From contig CANJPU010000021.1 in NCBI GenBank assembly GCA_947476285.1, forward strand, positions 1 to 64,000: DNA of 64,000 bases, given 5' to 3'. Position 1 is the first letter of the stretch, and each line of letters opens with the position of its first letter. Made by a program: the position numbers and the translations under genes. Below the pieces are notes generated by a model. It did no database searches. It saw nothing but the letters and a program-made list of their open reading frames with translations, and was not told the DNA's origin. Source of the stretch: Comamonadaceae bacterium. Lineage in GTDB: Bacteria > Pseudomonadota > Gammaproteobacteria > Burkholderiales > Burkholderiaceae_C. This document shows, in pieces, positions 9,183 to 16,773 of the stretch.

Positions 9183-10169
9183 CTACTCGGCGTAGACGCC
9201 GGCCGCCTTCAGGACAGGGCTCCACTTGGCGATCTCCGCCGCAACGAATTTCCTGTGTTCAGCCGGTTCGACACGCTTGTCCGTGACCACGACTGCGCCG
9301 AGGCCTTCTTGCTTCTTGATGAAGTCCGGGTCCTTCAGGGCGATCTTGAGCGCGTCGTTGAGCTTCTTCTGCACGTCCGCAGGCGTGCCCTTGGGGGCAT
9401 ACAGGCCGTGGAAGATCGAGACCTGGAAATCCTTGAAGCCCAGCTCCTGCATGCTCGGCACATCCTTCAGTGCAGCCGTGGTGAGGCGTTTGGGCGAGGT
9501 CACGGCAAAGGCTTTGACCTTTTTGCCCTCGATCTGCTGCGTGGTGTTGGTGGTCTGATCGCACATCAGGTCAACCTGCCCACCCATCACATCGGTCATT
9601 GCCGGTGCCGTGCCTTTGTATGGAACGGTGGTCATGGGCTGGCCTAGCGCGCTCATGAAGAGCAGGCCGCACAGGTGAGACGCAGCACCTACGCCTGCGT
9701 TGGCGAGATTGACCTTGGCCTTGTTGGCTTGCAGCCAGTCGCGAAGCTCTGCGAAATTGTTCGCCGGCAGGGTCGGGCGACTGATGATCGTCATCGGCAC
9801 GTCGTTGATCATGCCCAGGTACTCGAAGTCGGATTCCACTTTGAAAGGAATGTTGCGCACCAGCGTGGGCATGGTGGCCATGCCGATGTGATGCAGCAGC
9901 AGCGTGTAGCCATCGGGCGCGGCCTTTGCGACCTTGTTGGCGCCAATGGAGCCACCGGCACCCGCCGCGTTATCGACCAGGATAATGGTGCCGCCCAGGG
10001 GCTTGCGCATGGCTTCGGCCAGATCCCGCGCCACGCGATCGGTGGGGCCGCCGGCAGAGAACGGAACGACCAGGGTGATGGGTTTTGTGCCTGGGTAATC
10101 GGCAGCCATTGCGCCGAACGTCATGCCGGCCATGGCAACCAGAGGCACGACAAATTTTAGTGCGTTCAT
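9183..10169 (-). CDS. Bug/TctC-family periplasmic solute-binding protein
   Basis: 328 residues with a clear signal peptide ([20 protein letters not shown], cleavage near AMAAD). The mature start is [20 protein letters not shown] and the family loop is [19 protein letters not shown] cysteine pair is possible (HLCGLLF and VDLMCDQ). The ATG at 10169 follows a strong AAGGAG site. The upstream region carries a GTTAGCGTGCTAAC palindrome that recurs before another Bug gene at 27.8 kb, so a shared dimeric regulator is likely. A terminator follows the gene. Ligand unknown. Confidence 0.92.
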   Translation of the reverse strand: MNALKFVVPLVAMAGMTFGAMAADYPGTKPITLVVPFSAGGPTDRVARDLAEAMRKPLGGTIILVDNAAGAGGSIGANKVAKAAPDGYTLLLHHIGMATMPTLVRNIPFKVESDFEYLGMINDVPMTIISRPTLPANNFAELRDWLQANKAKVNLANAGVGAASHLCGLLFMSALGQPMTTVPYKGTAPAMTDVMGGQVDLMCDQTTNTTQQIEGKKVKAFAVTSPKRLTTAALKDVPSMQELGFKDFQVSIFHGLYAPKGTPADVQKKLNDALKIALKDPDFIKKQEGLGAVVVTDKRVEPAEHRKFVAAEIAKWSPVLKAAGVYAE

Positions 10170-10199
10170 CTTGGCTCCTTAGTTGAATAATGACTCTAT

Positions 10200-10213
10200 G
10201 TTAGCGTGCTAAC
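10200..10213. promoter_or_regulatory. palindromic operator-like site, GTTAGC-GT-GCTAAC
   Basis: A perfect 6+6 inverted repeat lies 30 bp upstream of the Bug start at 10169. Nearly the same palindrome (TAGCATGCTA core) is found 18 bp upstream of the Bug gene at 27753. The size and symmetry fit a dimeric helix-turn-helix regulator such as a GntR-type protein, but no such regulator is encoded in the window. Confidence 0.6.
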
Positions 10214-10289
10214 TGAGTACTTGTCCTTGACGCGGCGCATTTTCTCATGGCTTGTAGGGGCAAATTCGCCGCTTATTGAGCTATGTCAA

Positions 10290-11537
10290 TTACTGGTAGC
10301 TGCGCGCGTCCTCTATGACCTTGCCATCGTTGGGCAGGCTGCCCGGCGTGAGCAGCTCGACAGTGGCGCGTAGCTTGGTCACTTCGCGCACTGCATCGCT
10401 TATCTTGTCCTGCAGGCCGTGCGCGTTGGCGGTGGTCTCTACCTTCAGCGTCATCACATCATTGGCTTTCTCGCCGCTGACAACCAGCCGCGCCCTAAGC
10501 ACTTCTGGAAAACGGCGAGTCACCTCGGCGACCTGAGCTGGATGAACGAACATGCCCTTGATCTTGGTGGTCTGATCGGCCCTGCCCATCCAGCCTTTGA
10601 TGCGCTGGTTGCTTCGACCGGTGGGGCAGGTGCCTGACAGCATGGCCGAAAGATCACCTGTGCCAAAGCGGATGAGCGGATAGTCGGGGTTGAGCGAGGT
10701 GACCACCAGTTCACCCACTTCGCCTTCGGGCAAGGTGTCGCCGGTGCCAGGGCGCACGATTTCCACGATCACGCCCTCATCGAGCACCAGTCCTTCGCGG
10801 GCCTGCGTCTCATAGGCGATCAGACCCAGGTCGGCTGTGGCGTAGCTCTGATAGACGGCCATGCCGTGTTGCCCGAACCAGTCGCGCAGTGTGGGCGGAA
10901 GCGCCTCACCGCCCGTCATGCCCTTGCGCAGGGTGGAAATGTCGCTGCCTGTCTCCAGCGCTTTTTCGATCAGGATGCGCAGAAAACTCGGGGTTCCCAC
11001 ATAGCCGTCGGGGCGCAACTCGGCGATGGCCTGCAACTGCTGCTCGGTCTGGCCCACGCCCGCGGGGAAAACGGTGCAGCCCACCGCATGTGCGCCGCAC
11101 TCCATCATGAATGCACCAGGCGTCATGTGGTAGCTGAAAGAGTTGTGAACCAGATCGCCAGCACGAAAGCCAGCCGCGAACAGCGCGCGCGCAGTGCGCC
11201 AATAGTCGGGCCGCGCGCCCTCGGGCTCATAGACGGGTCCGGGCGAAGCGAAAATGCGAGGCATGGCCGGGCCGCGCACCAGCGTGGAAAAACCACCGAA
11301 GGAATCGATTGCCCGCATTGCCTTCTGGCGATCGAGCAAATCATGTTTGCGTGTGACCGGAAGTCGGGCCAGTGCCTCGCGCGAATCGACTTGCGCGGCG
11401 TCTACACCGTTAAGAATCTCGGCCAGCGCGGGGGAGAACTTCTGTGCATGTGCCACCTGTCCCGGCAAGGCCGCGAACAGTTGCGCTTCACGCTGCGAAG
11501 GGTCGCGTGTTTCCAGCGCGTCAAAAAAAACTGTCAT
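10290..11537 (-). CDS. phenylacetate-CoA ligase-like adenylate-forming protein (altered ATP loop)
   Basis: The 415-residue protein has the size and order of PaaK-type ligases: LPVTRKHDLLDRQ, GDLVHNSFSYHMTPGAFMME, KGMTGGEALPPTLRDWF, VYQSYATADLGLIAYE, PLIRFGTGDLSAML and the C-terminal WMGRADQTTKIKGMFVHP. It should join an organic acid to CoA through an acyl-AMP. The place of the usual S-S-G-T-T-G phosphate loop is taken by ASPGPVYEP at 97-105, which lacks the glycine/threonine pattern, so activity or nucleotide handling may differ. It is the last gene of the LIV operon, 71 bp after livF. Confidence 0.82.
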   Translation of the reverse strand: MTVFFDALETRDPSQREAQLFAALPGQVAHAQKFSPALAEILNGVDAAQVDSREALARLPVTRKHDLLDRQKAMRAIDSFGGFSTLVRGPAMPRIFASPGPVYEPEGARPDYWRTARALFAAGFRAGDLVHNSFSYHMTPGAFMMECGAHAVGCTVFPAGVGQTEQQLQAIAELRPDGYVGTPSFLRILIEKALETGSDISTLRKGMTGGEALPPTLRDWFGQHGMAVYQSYATADLGLIAYETQAREGLVLDEGVIVEIVRPGTGDTLPEGEVGELVVTSLNPDYPLIRFGTGDLSAMLSGTCPTGRSNQRIKGWMGRADQTTKIKGMFVHPAQVAEVTRRFPEVLRARLVVSGEKANDVMTLKVETTANAHGLQDKISDAVREVTKLRATVELLTPGSLPNDGKVIEDARSYQ

Positions 11538-11608
11538 GAAATTCTCCGAAGCAAACCACTGAGCGGGAATAGGGGCTGTTCACAGGCGCATGCGCGCCGG
11601 ATCGCGAA

Positions 11609-12418
11609 TCAGGCCAGCCAGCGCTTGCGGCGCCGGTAGCTCTTGGCATCGCGAAAGCTCGTCCGTTCGGTGCCACCCACGCCCAGATAAAACTCCTTGA
11701 CGTCCTCATTGGTGGCCAGCTCAGCGGCCGGCCCGTCCATCACCACCCGCCCGCTCTCCATGATGTAGCCGTAGTCAGAGTACTTCAGCGCCATGTTGGT
11801 GTTTTGTTCGGCCAGAAGAAAAGTCACACCCTCCTTGGCGTTGAGGTCTTTCACGATGGAAAACACTTCCTGCACGATCTGCGGTGCCAGCCCCATGGAT
11901 GGCTCGTCAAGCAGCACGATGCTGGGGTTGGACATCAGGGCGCGGCCGATCGCGCACATTTGCTGCTCGCCGCCTGAGGTGTAAGCCGCTTGCGAACTGC
12001 GACGCGTCTTGAGACGCGGAAAATAGCCATAGACTTTTTCCAAGTTCGCGGCCACCTCTGCGCGGTTCTTGCGCGTGTAAGCGCCGGTGAGCAGGTTTTC
12101 TTCGATGGTGAGGTGAGCAAAGCAGTGGCGTCCCTCCATCACCTGCACCACGCCGCGCTGCACCAGATCGGCCGGCGTGAGATTTTCAATGCGCTCGCCA
12201 CGCAACTCGATTGAGCCTTTGGTCACCGCACCGCGCTCGCCGCGCAGCAGATTGGACACCGCGCGCAGCGTGGTGGTCTTGCCCGCGCCGTTGCCGCCCA
12301 AAATGGCTACGATGCCACGCTCAGGCACTTGCAGTGAGACCCCTTTGAGCACAAGGATCACATGGTTGTAGATGACCTCGATGCCGTTGACATTGAGAAC
12401 GATATTTGGATTGCTCAT
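11609..12418 (-). CDS. LIV-type ABC transporter ATPase, LivF-like
   Basis: 269 residues from ATG 12418 (start MSNPNIVLNVNGIEVIYN). Walker A is GGNGAGKTTT, the signature region TSGGEQQMCAIGRAL and Walker B IVLLDEPSMGLAP, with the LivF-typical VMEGRHCFAHLTIEENL. The C-terminus runs about 30 residues past the usual LivF end and is very basic (RRRKRW). It energises import with the LivG-like subunit. It is separated from the binding-protein gene by 91 bp holding two strong hairpins. Gene context points to an aromatic or organic acid as substrate more than to leucine. Confidence 0.92.
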   Translation of the reverse strand: MSNPNIVLNVNGIEVIYNHVILVLKGVSLQVPERGIVAILGGNGAGKTTTLRAVSNLLRGERGAVTKGSIELRGERIENLTPADLVQRGVVQVMEGRHCFAHLTIEENLLTGAYTRKNRAEVAANLEKVYGYFPRLKTRRSSQAAYTSGGEQQMCAIGRALMSNPSIVLLDEPSMGLAPQIVQEVFSIVKDLNAKEGVTFLLAEQNTNMALKYSDYGYIMESGRVVMDGPAAELATNEDVKEFYLGVGGTERTSFRDAKSYRRRKRWLA

Positions 12419-12431
12419 TGCTTGTCTTTCA

Positions 12432-12467
12432 CCAATTGCCAGCACTGCGCGCAATGCTGGCAATTGG
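12432..12467. repeat. strong intergenic hairpin 1 between the binding-protein and LivF genes
   Basis: A 13-bp perfect inverted repeat has arms CCAATTGCCAGCA (12432-12444) and TGCTGGCAATTGG (12455-12467) around a 10-base loop. It abuts hairpin 2. No T-run follows on the minus strand, so it reads more as an mRNA-stabilising or attenuating structure, or a REP-like element, than a simple terminator. Confidence 0.8.
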
Positions 12468-12503
12468 GGCTTGTCATTGCGGGCTTGCCCGCAGTGACAA
12501 GCC
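12468..12503. repeat. strong intergenic hairpin 2 (REP-like)
   Basis: GGCTTGTCA-T-TGCGGGC (12468-12484) pairs with GCCCGCA-G-TGACAAGCC (12487-12503), with one mismatch and a 2-base turn. It begins 7 bp after the stop of the binding-protein gene. A tandem pair of such hairpins behind a periplasmic binding-protein gene commonly lets that protein be made in excess over the downstream ATPase. Confidence 0.8.
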
Positions 12504-12509
12504 TGTGCA

Positions 12510-13844
12510 TCAGGACTGGCAGTCCGCGGGTGTGCGACGCGTCATCTTCTTCTCGGCGGCGTATTTGTCAGCCGAGACCTTGACCAAGGGACGAATCACC
12601 TGTTCGTCGGCCTGCAGCCAATCGGAGCTCCAGACGAACTTGCCGCCGTCCCAGGTGTGCACGCGGGCCCATGCCGATCCCATGTGATCGGCACAACTGG
12701 TGGAGACGGGGCGCATCACGCCCTTGAAGCCAAGCGCGTCAAGCTTGGCTTGCGTGAGGTTGAGGTTCTCGTAGCCCCAGCGCGCCTGCTCGCCGGTCAT
12801 GACCTTGCCCTTGCCAAAACGCTCTTGCGCGGCTCGCACGCCCTCCACTGCAAGTATGGCTCCTATGACGCCGCGCATGTAAAGCACGCTGCCCACTTCT
12901 TCCTTCGGCCCGGTGCCTTGGCCCTTGGCGTGCACCTTCTCAAGGATTTCCTTGACGACTTGCGACTGCGGCTCGGCGCCGTGCTGCATCATGACGGCGC
13001 TGAAGCCCTTGGCACCCATGCCGACGTCCTTGAGATCAGGCTCGGCGCCAGACCACCAGGTGCCAAACATCTTCTCGCGCGGGTAACCCACGGCCTGGGC
13101 TTCCTTGAGTGCGGTTGGCGTCATCACCCCCCAGGTCTGGATGATCACGTAGTCAGGCTGCTGCTGGCGCACTTGCAGCCAAGTGGCTTTTTGCTCCACA
13201 CCGGGCGCGGCAATCGGCAGCAACTGCAGCGTGAAGCCATATTGGGCGGCCCGCTCCTGCAAAATCGGCAGCAGCTCTTTGCCAAATGGACTGTCGTGAT
13301 AACCCACGGCGATCTTCTTGCCCTTGAGCTTGTCCATGCCGCCGGCCTTCTGACCAATGTGCTGCAGCACGGTATCGCCAGCCACCCAGTAATGACCAAT
13401 CAGCGGAAAATTCCACTTGAAGAGAGTGCCGTCTGCAGAATCGCTGCGGCCATAGCCCGATGTGATCATCGGAATTTTGTCGGCCGGTATCTTCTCTGTC
13501 AGTGCGAAGGTGATGCCGGTGGAGAGCGGCTGAAACACGGTGGCGCCGCCGTGCTTGCTCTTGAGTCGCTCGTAGCATTCCACACCACGGGCGGTGTCGT
13601 AAGCGGTCTCGCATTCCTCGATCAGTGTCATCACCCCGTTGATGCCGCCGCGCGCATTGACCAGCTTCATGTAGTCGTTGTGGCCGTTGGCCCAGGGGGT
13701 GGCGTTGGGTGCCACTGGGCCGGTGCGGCCGGTCAGGACCGGGAAGAACTGCTGCTTGGCCTGCGCGTACACGCTGGTGCCGATAAGCGAACTCGCGCAA
13801 ATCGCGCTCATCGCCAGGGCCGGAACTAACTTTAGAAGTCTCAT
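12510..13844 (-). CDS. LIV-type ABC transporter periplasmic binding protein
   Basis: 444 residues from ATG 13844, preceded by AAGGAGAC. The signal peptide is MRLLKLVPALAMSAICASSL with cleavage near VYAQA. The mature protein has the Peripla_BP_6 fold: FFPVLTGRTGPVAPNATPW, NDYMKLVNARGGINGV, ECYERLKSKHGGATVFQP and KIAVGYHDSPFGKELLPIL. At over 400 residues it belongs to the larger branch often linked with aromatic or amide solutes, not to the leucine-binding branch. An open frame running upstream of 13844 overlaps the permease gene and was rejected. It is the receptor of the importer encoded around it. Confidence 0.92.
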   Translation of the reverse strand: MRLLKLVPALAMSAICASSLIGTSVYAQAKQQFFPVLTGRTGPVAPNATPWANGHNDYMKLVNARGGINGVMTLIEECETAYDTARGVECYERLKSKHGGATVFQPLSTGITFALTEKIPADKIPMITSGYGRSDSADGTLFKWNFPLIGHYWVAGDTVLQHIGQKAGGMDKLKGKKIAVGYHDSPFGKELLPILQERAAQYGFTLQLLPIAAPGVEQKATWLQVRQQQPDYVIIQTWGVMTPTALKEAQAVGYPREKMFGTWWSGAEPDLKDVGMGAKGFSAVMMQHGAEPQSQVVKEILEKVHAKGQGTGPKEEVGSVLYMRGVIGAILAVEGVRAAQERFGKGKVMTGEQARWGYENLNLTQAKLDALGFKGVMRPVSTSCADHMGSAWARVHTWDGGKFVWSSDWLQADEQVIRPLVKVSADKYAAEKKMTRRTPADCQS

Positions 13845-13900
13845 GATTGTCTCCTTGGACTTAAAGAAAATGCTTGGATGAACAAGCGGGCTGCTGAAAA

Positions 13901-14977
13901 TCAATGTGGGAATGGCCATAGCCGCAATTTTTGCTTTCCGGTGCTCCACAGCTTGGCCAGCCCGTGCGGCTCGACGGCCAGGAACCAGACAATCAATGCA
14001 CCGAAGATCATCAGTTCGGCGTGCGAGATACCGGCGGTGGATATTTCTATGCCGATCAGGCTGCCCACCATAGGCAGCCCCTGATTGAGGATGATGGGCA
14101 GCGTCACGATGAAGGCTGCGCCGAAGAAGCTGCCCATGATGGAGCCCAGTCCGCCGATGATCACCATGAACAAGAGCTTGAACGACTGGTCCACTGAAAA
14201 AGCGGCTGGCTCCCAGGAGCCCAGATAGATGAAGCCCCACAGGGCGCCGGCCATGCCCACGATGAACGAACTCACCGCAAAGGCGCTGAGCTTGGCATAC
14301 ATGGGGCGGATGCCGATCACCGCGGCGGCCACGTCCATGTCGCGAATGGCCATCCACTCGCGGCCTATCGCGCCGCGCACCAGGTTCTTTGCCAGCAGGG
14401 CTACCACCACCACCAAAACCAGACAGAAGAAATACCGCGACAGCGGGCTATCGAGCGGGTAGCCCAACACTTGCAGATTGGAAACTGAAACACCGCCCGA
14501 GGTGGAGTCATGCGTGAACCACTTGATGCGCAGGAACATCCAGTCGGCGAAGAACTGGGCGGCCAGCGTTGCCACTGCGAGGTAAAGTCCTTTGACCCGC
14601 AGGCTGGGCAGGCCGAACAAAATGCCGAAAGCGGTTGCGCAAAACCCGCCCATGATCAATGCCGCAATCAAAGGCATGTCGGGGATTCGCACGTAGAAGT
14701 TATAGGCGCCGTAGGCTCCAACTGCCATGAAGGCGCCCGAGCCCAGCGATATCTGGCCGCAGTAGCCCACCAGAATATTCACCCCCACAGCCGCCATCGA
14801 AAAGATGAGAAAGGGTATCAGGATGGCGCGCAGCGCATAGTCGCTCACCGACAGTGGAACCAGCACGAATGCAGCCAGCAGCAAGAGGGCGATCGCGATG
14901 CGATCCTGCGCAATCGGGAAGATCTGCTGGTCCGCGCGGTAAGTCGTCTTGAATTGACCGTTTTCTCTGTAGAACAT
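13901..14977 (-). CDS. LIV-type ABC transporter permease, LivM-like
   Basis: 358 residues from ATG 14977. About eight to ten membrane segments follow a soluble start (MFYRENGQFKTTYRADQQIF). The LivM signature VGYCGQISLGSGAFMAVGAY is near residue 85, and the EAA-like GREWMAIRDMDVAAAVIGI is present. With the LivH-like subunit it forms the channel. It starts 28 bp after the livH stop and is followed 56 bp later by the binding-protein gene. The start has only a weak ribosome site; longer in-frame starts overlap livH. Confidence 0.9.
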   Translation of the reverse strand: MFYRENGQFKTTYRADQQIFPIAQDRIAIALLLLAAFVLVPLSVSDYALRAILIPFLIFSMAAVGVNILVGYCGQISLGSGAFMAVGAYGAYNFYVRIPDMPLIAALIMGGFCATAFGILFGLPSLRVKGLYLAVATLAAQFFADWMFLRIKWFTHDSTSGGVSVSNLQVLGYPLDSPLSRYFFCLVLVVVVALLAKNLVRGAIGREWMAIRDMDVAAAVIGIRPMYAKLSAFAVSSFIVGMAGALWGFIYLGSWEPAAFSVDQSFKLLFMVIIGGLGSIMGSFFGAAFIVTLPIILNQGLPMVGSLIGIEISTAGISHAELMIFGALIVWFLAVEPHGLAKLWSTGKQKLRLWPFPH

Positions 14978-15005
14978 GTAGATTCCGTTTTTGCTTTTCG
15001 AGGGG

Positions 15006-15935
15006 TCAGATCCGGTCGATGATTTTTTCGCCGAACAGTCCTTGCGGCCGCACCAGCAGCACCGCCAGCGCGAGCACATAGGCGAACCAGATCTCGATGC
15101 CGCCACCCACGAAGGGCCCGAGGTAGACCTCCGATACCTTTTCGCCCACGCCGATGATCAAGCCGCCCGCGATTGCTCCGGGTACCGAAGTCAGGCCACC
15201 CAGGATCACCACCGGCAGCGCCCGCAAGGCCACGGTGGACAGCGTGAACTGCACGCCCAGCTTGCTGCCCCAGATGATCCCCGCCACCAGAGCCACCACA
15301 CCGGCGACACACCACACCACCACCCACATCCGGTTGAGCGGGATGCCGATGGACTGAGCGGCTTGGTGATCATCGGCCACGGCGCGCAAGGCACGGCCGG
15401 TGGAGGTGACCTGAAAGAACAGGCTGAGCAGTGCGACCATCGCGGCTGCGATGCCCGCCGCGATCAGGTCCTCTTTGTTGATCAGCATGCCGCCCTGGAT
15501 CAGGGACTCCAGCACCATGACCGGCTCCTTGGGCATGCCCACGTCTATCTTGTAAATGGCGTTGCCAAAGAGAGTCTGGCCTATGCCCTCCAGGAAGTAG
15601 GTGATGCCCAGGGTGGCCATGAGCAATGTCGCGCCTTCTTGATTGACCAAATGGCGAAGCACCAGAAATTCCACCAACCATGCCACCACAAACATCAAGG
15701 CGCCGGCAATGATGAAGGCCAGGACGTTCGCCAACACAGGGCTTGTAAAGCCAAACCATTCGGGCAGCCACTGCGCAAACCGCGCCATCGCCAATGCGGC
15801 GAACAGCACCATCGCGCCTTGCGCGAAGTTGAACACGCCGGAGGCTTTGTAGATCAGCACGAAGCCCAGCGCAACCAGCGAATAAAGCATGCCGGCCATC
15901 AACCCGCCCAGCACTGTTTCTAGAAAGAATCCCAT
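15006..15935 (-). CDS. LIV-type ABC transporter permease, LivH-like
   Basis: 309 residues from ATG 15935 (MGFFLETVLGGLMAGMLYSL). The motifs YKASGVFNFAQGAMVLFAA and the EAA-like loop GRALRAVADDHQAAQSIGIP are standard for LivH. About eight membrane helices are visible. It lies 10 bp after the LivG-like gene, a spacing that implies one transcript. It partners with the LivM-like subunit. Confidence 0.92.
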   Translation of the reverse strand: MGFFLETVLGGLMAGMLYSLVALGFVLIYKASGVFNFAQGAMVLFAALAMARFAQWLPEWFGFTSPVLANVLAFIIAGALMFVVAWLVEFLVLRHLVNQEGATLLMATLGITYFLEGIGQTLFGNAIYKIDVGMPKEPVMVLESLIQGGMLINKEDLIAAGIAAAMVALLSLFFQVTSTGRALRAVADDHQAAQSIGIPLNRMWVVVWCVAGVVALVAGIIWGSKLGVQFTLSTVALRALPVVILGGLTSVPGAIAGGLIIGVGEKVSEVYLGPFVGGGIEIWFAYVLALAVLLVRPQGLFGEKIIDRI

Positions 15936-15945
15936 TGCGGTGTCC

Positions 15946-16773
15946 TCAATCTGCCGTGCCGAGATAGGCACGTATCACTTCGGGATCGTTGCGCACTTGC
16001 GCTGGCGTGCCGTCGCCGATCTTCTTGCCGTAATCGAGCACCACGACGCGGTCGCTGATGTCCATCACCACGCCCATGTCATGCTCGATCAGCACCACGG
16101 TCGTGCCAAACTCATCGTTCACATCCAGGATGAAGCGGCACATGTCCTGCTTTTCCTCGACGTTCATGCCCGCCATGGGCTCATCGAGCAAAAGCACCTG
16201 CGGCTCCATCGCCAGGGCGCGGCCCAGGTCCACCCGCTTTTGCAGCCCGTAGGGCAACTGGCCTACCGCTGTCTTGCGGTGAGCCTGGATTTCAAGAAAG
16301 TCGATGATGCCTTCGACGAATTCGCGATGGCGGGTTTCTTCCCGTTCGGCCGGGCCGATTCGCAGCGCCTGCATGAACAGGTTGCTCTTGATGCGCAGGT
16401 TACGCCCGGTCATGATGTTGTCCAGCACGCTCATGCCCTTGAACAAGGCAAGGTTCTGGAAGGTGCGGGCCACACCCATGGTGGCAACCTGGTGGCTGTT
16501 CATGTTGCGGAAGGTGCGGCCGCGCAGACTGATGGAGCCTTGCTGTGGCTGGTAGACGCCGTTGATGCAGTTGAGCATTGAGCTCTTGCCGGCACCGTTG
16601 GGGCCGATGATCGCGCGGATCTCATGCTCCTTCACGTCGAAGGAAATGTCCGACAGGGCTTTGACGCCGCCAAAACTGAGCGAGATGTTGCGCACTTCCA
16701 GGATCACTTCGCCGGCCGAGCGCCCTGGCGCCAAGGGCTCTACCGGTTCAGTGTCGAGCGTGGTTGAAGTCAT
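15946..16773 (-). CDS. LIV-type ABC transporter ATPase, LivG-like
   Basis: 275 residues. Walker A is GPNGAGKSSMLNCINGVY, the signature region LPYGLQKRVDLGRALAMEP and Walker B VLLLDEPMAGMNVEEKQDM, with switch histidine in VLIEHDMGVVMDISDRV. The order of motifs and the ALMDISFxV-type start are those of LivG. Its ATG overlaps the stop of the upstream acyl-CoA synthetase gene in an ATGA arrangement, so the two are translationally coupled. This ties the transporter to CoA activation of the substrate. Confidence 0.93.
   Translation of the reverse strand: MTSTTLDTEPVEPLAPGRSAGEVILEVRNISLSFGGVKALSDISFDVKEHEIRAIIGPNGAGKSSMLNCINGVYQPQQGSISLRGRTFRNMNSHQVATMGVARTFQNLALFKGMSVLDNIMTGRNLRIKSNLFMQALRIGPAEREETRHREFVEGIIDFLEIQAHRKTAVGQLPYGLQKRVDLGRALAMEPQVLLLDEPMAGMNVEEKQDMCRFILDVNDEFGTTVVLIEHDMGVVMDISDRVVVLDYGKKIGDGTPAQVRNDPEVIRAYLGTAD

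Noticed and set aside
13845-14357. N-terminal extension of the LIV binding protein
   Set aside because: It is a shadow of the permease gene; the signal peptide and ribosome site place the start at 13844.
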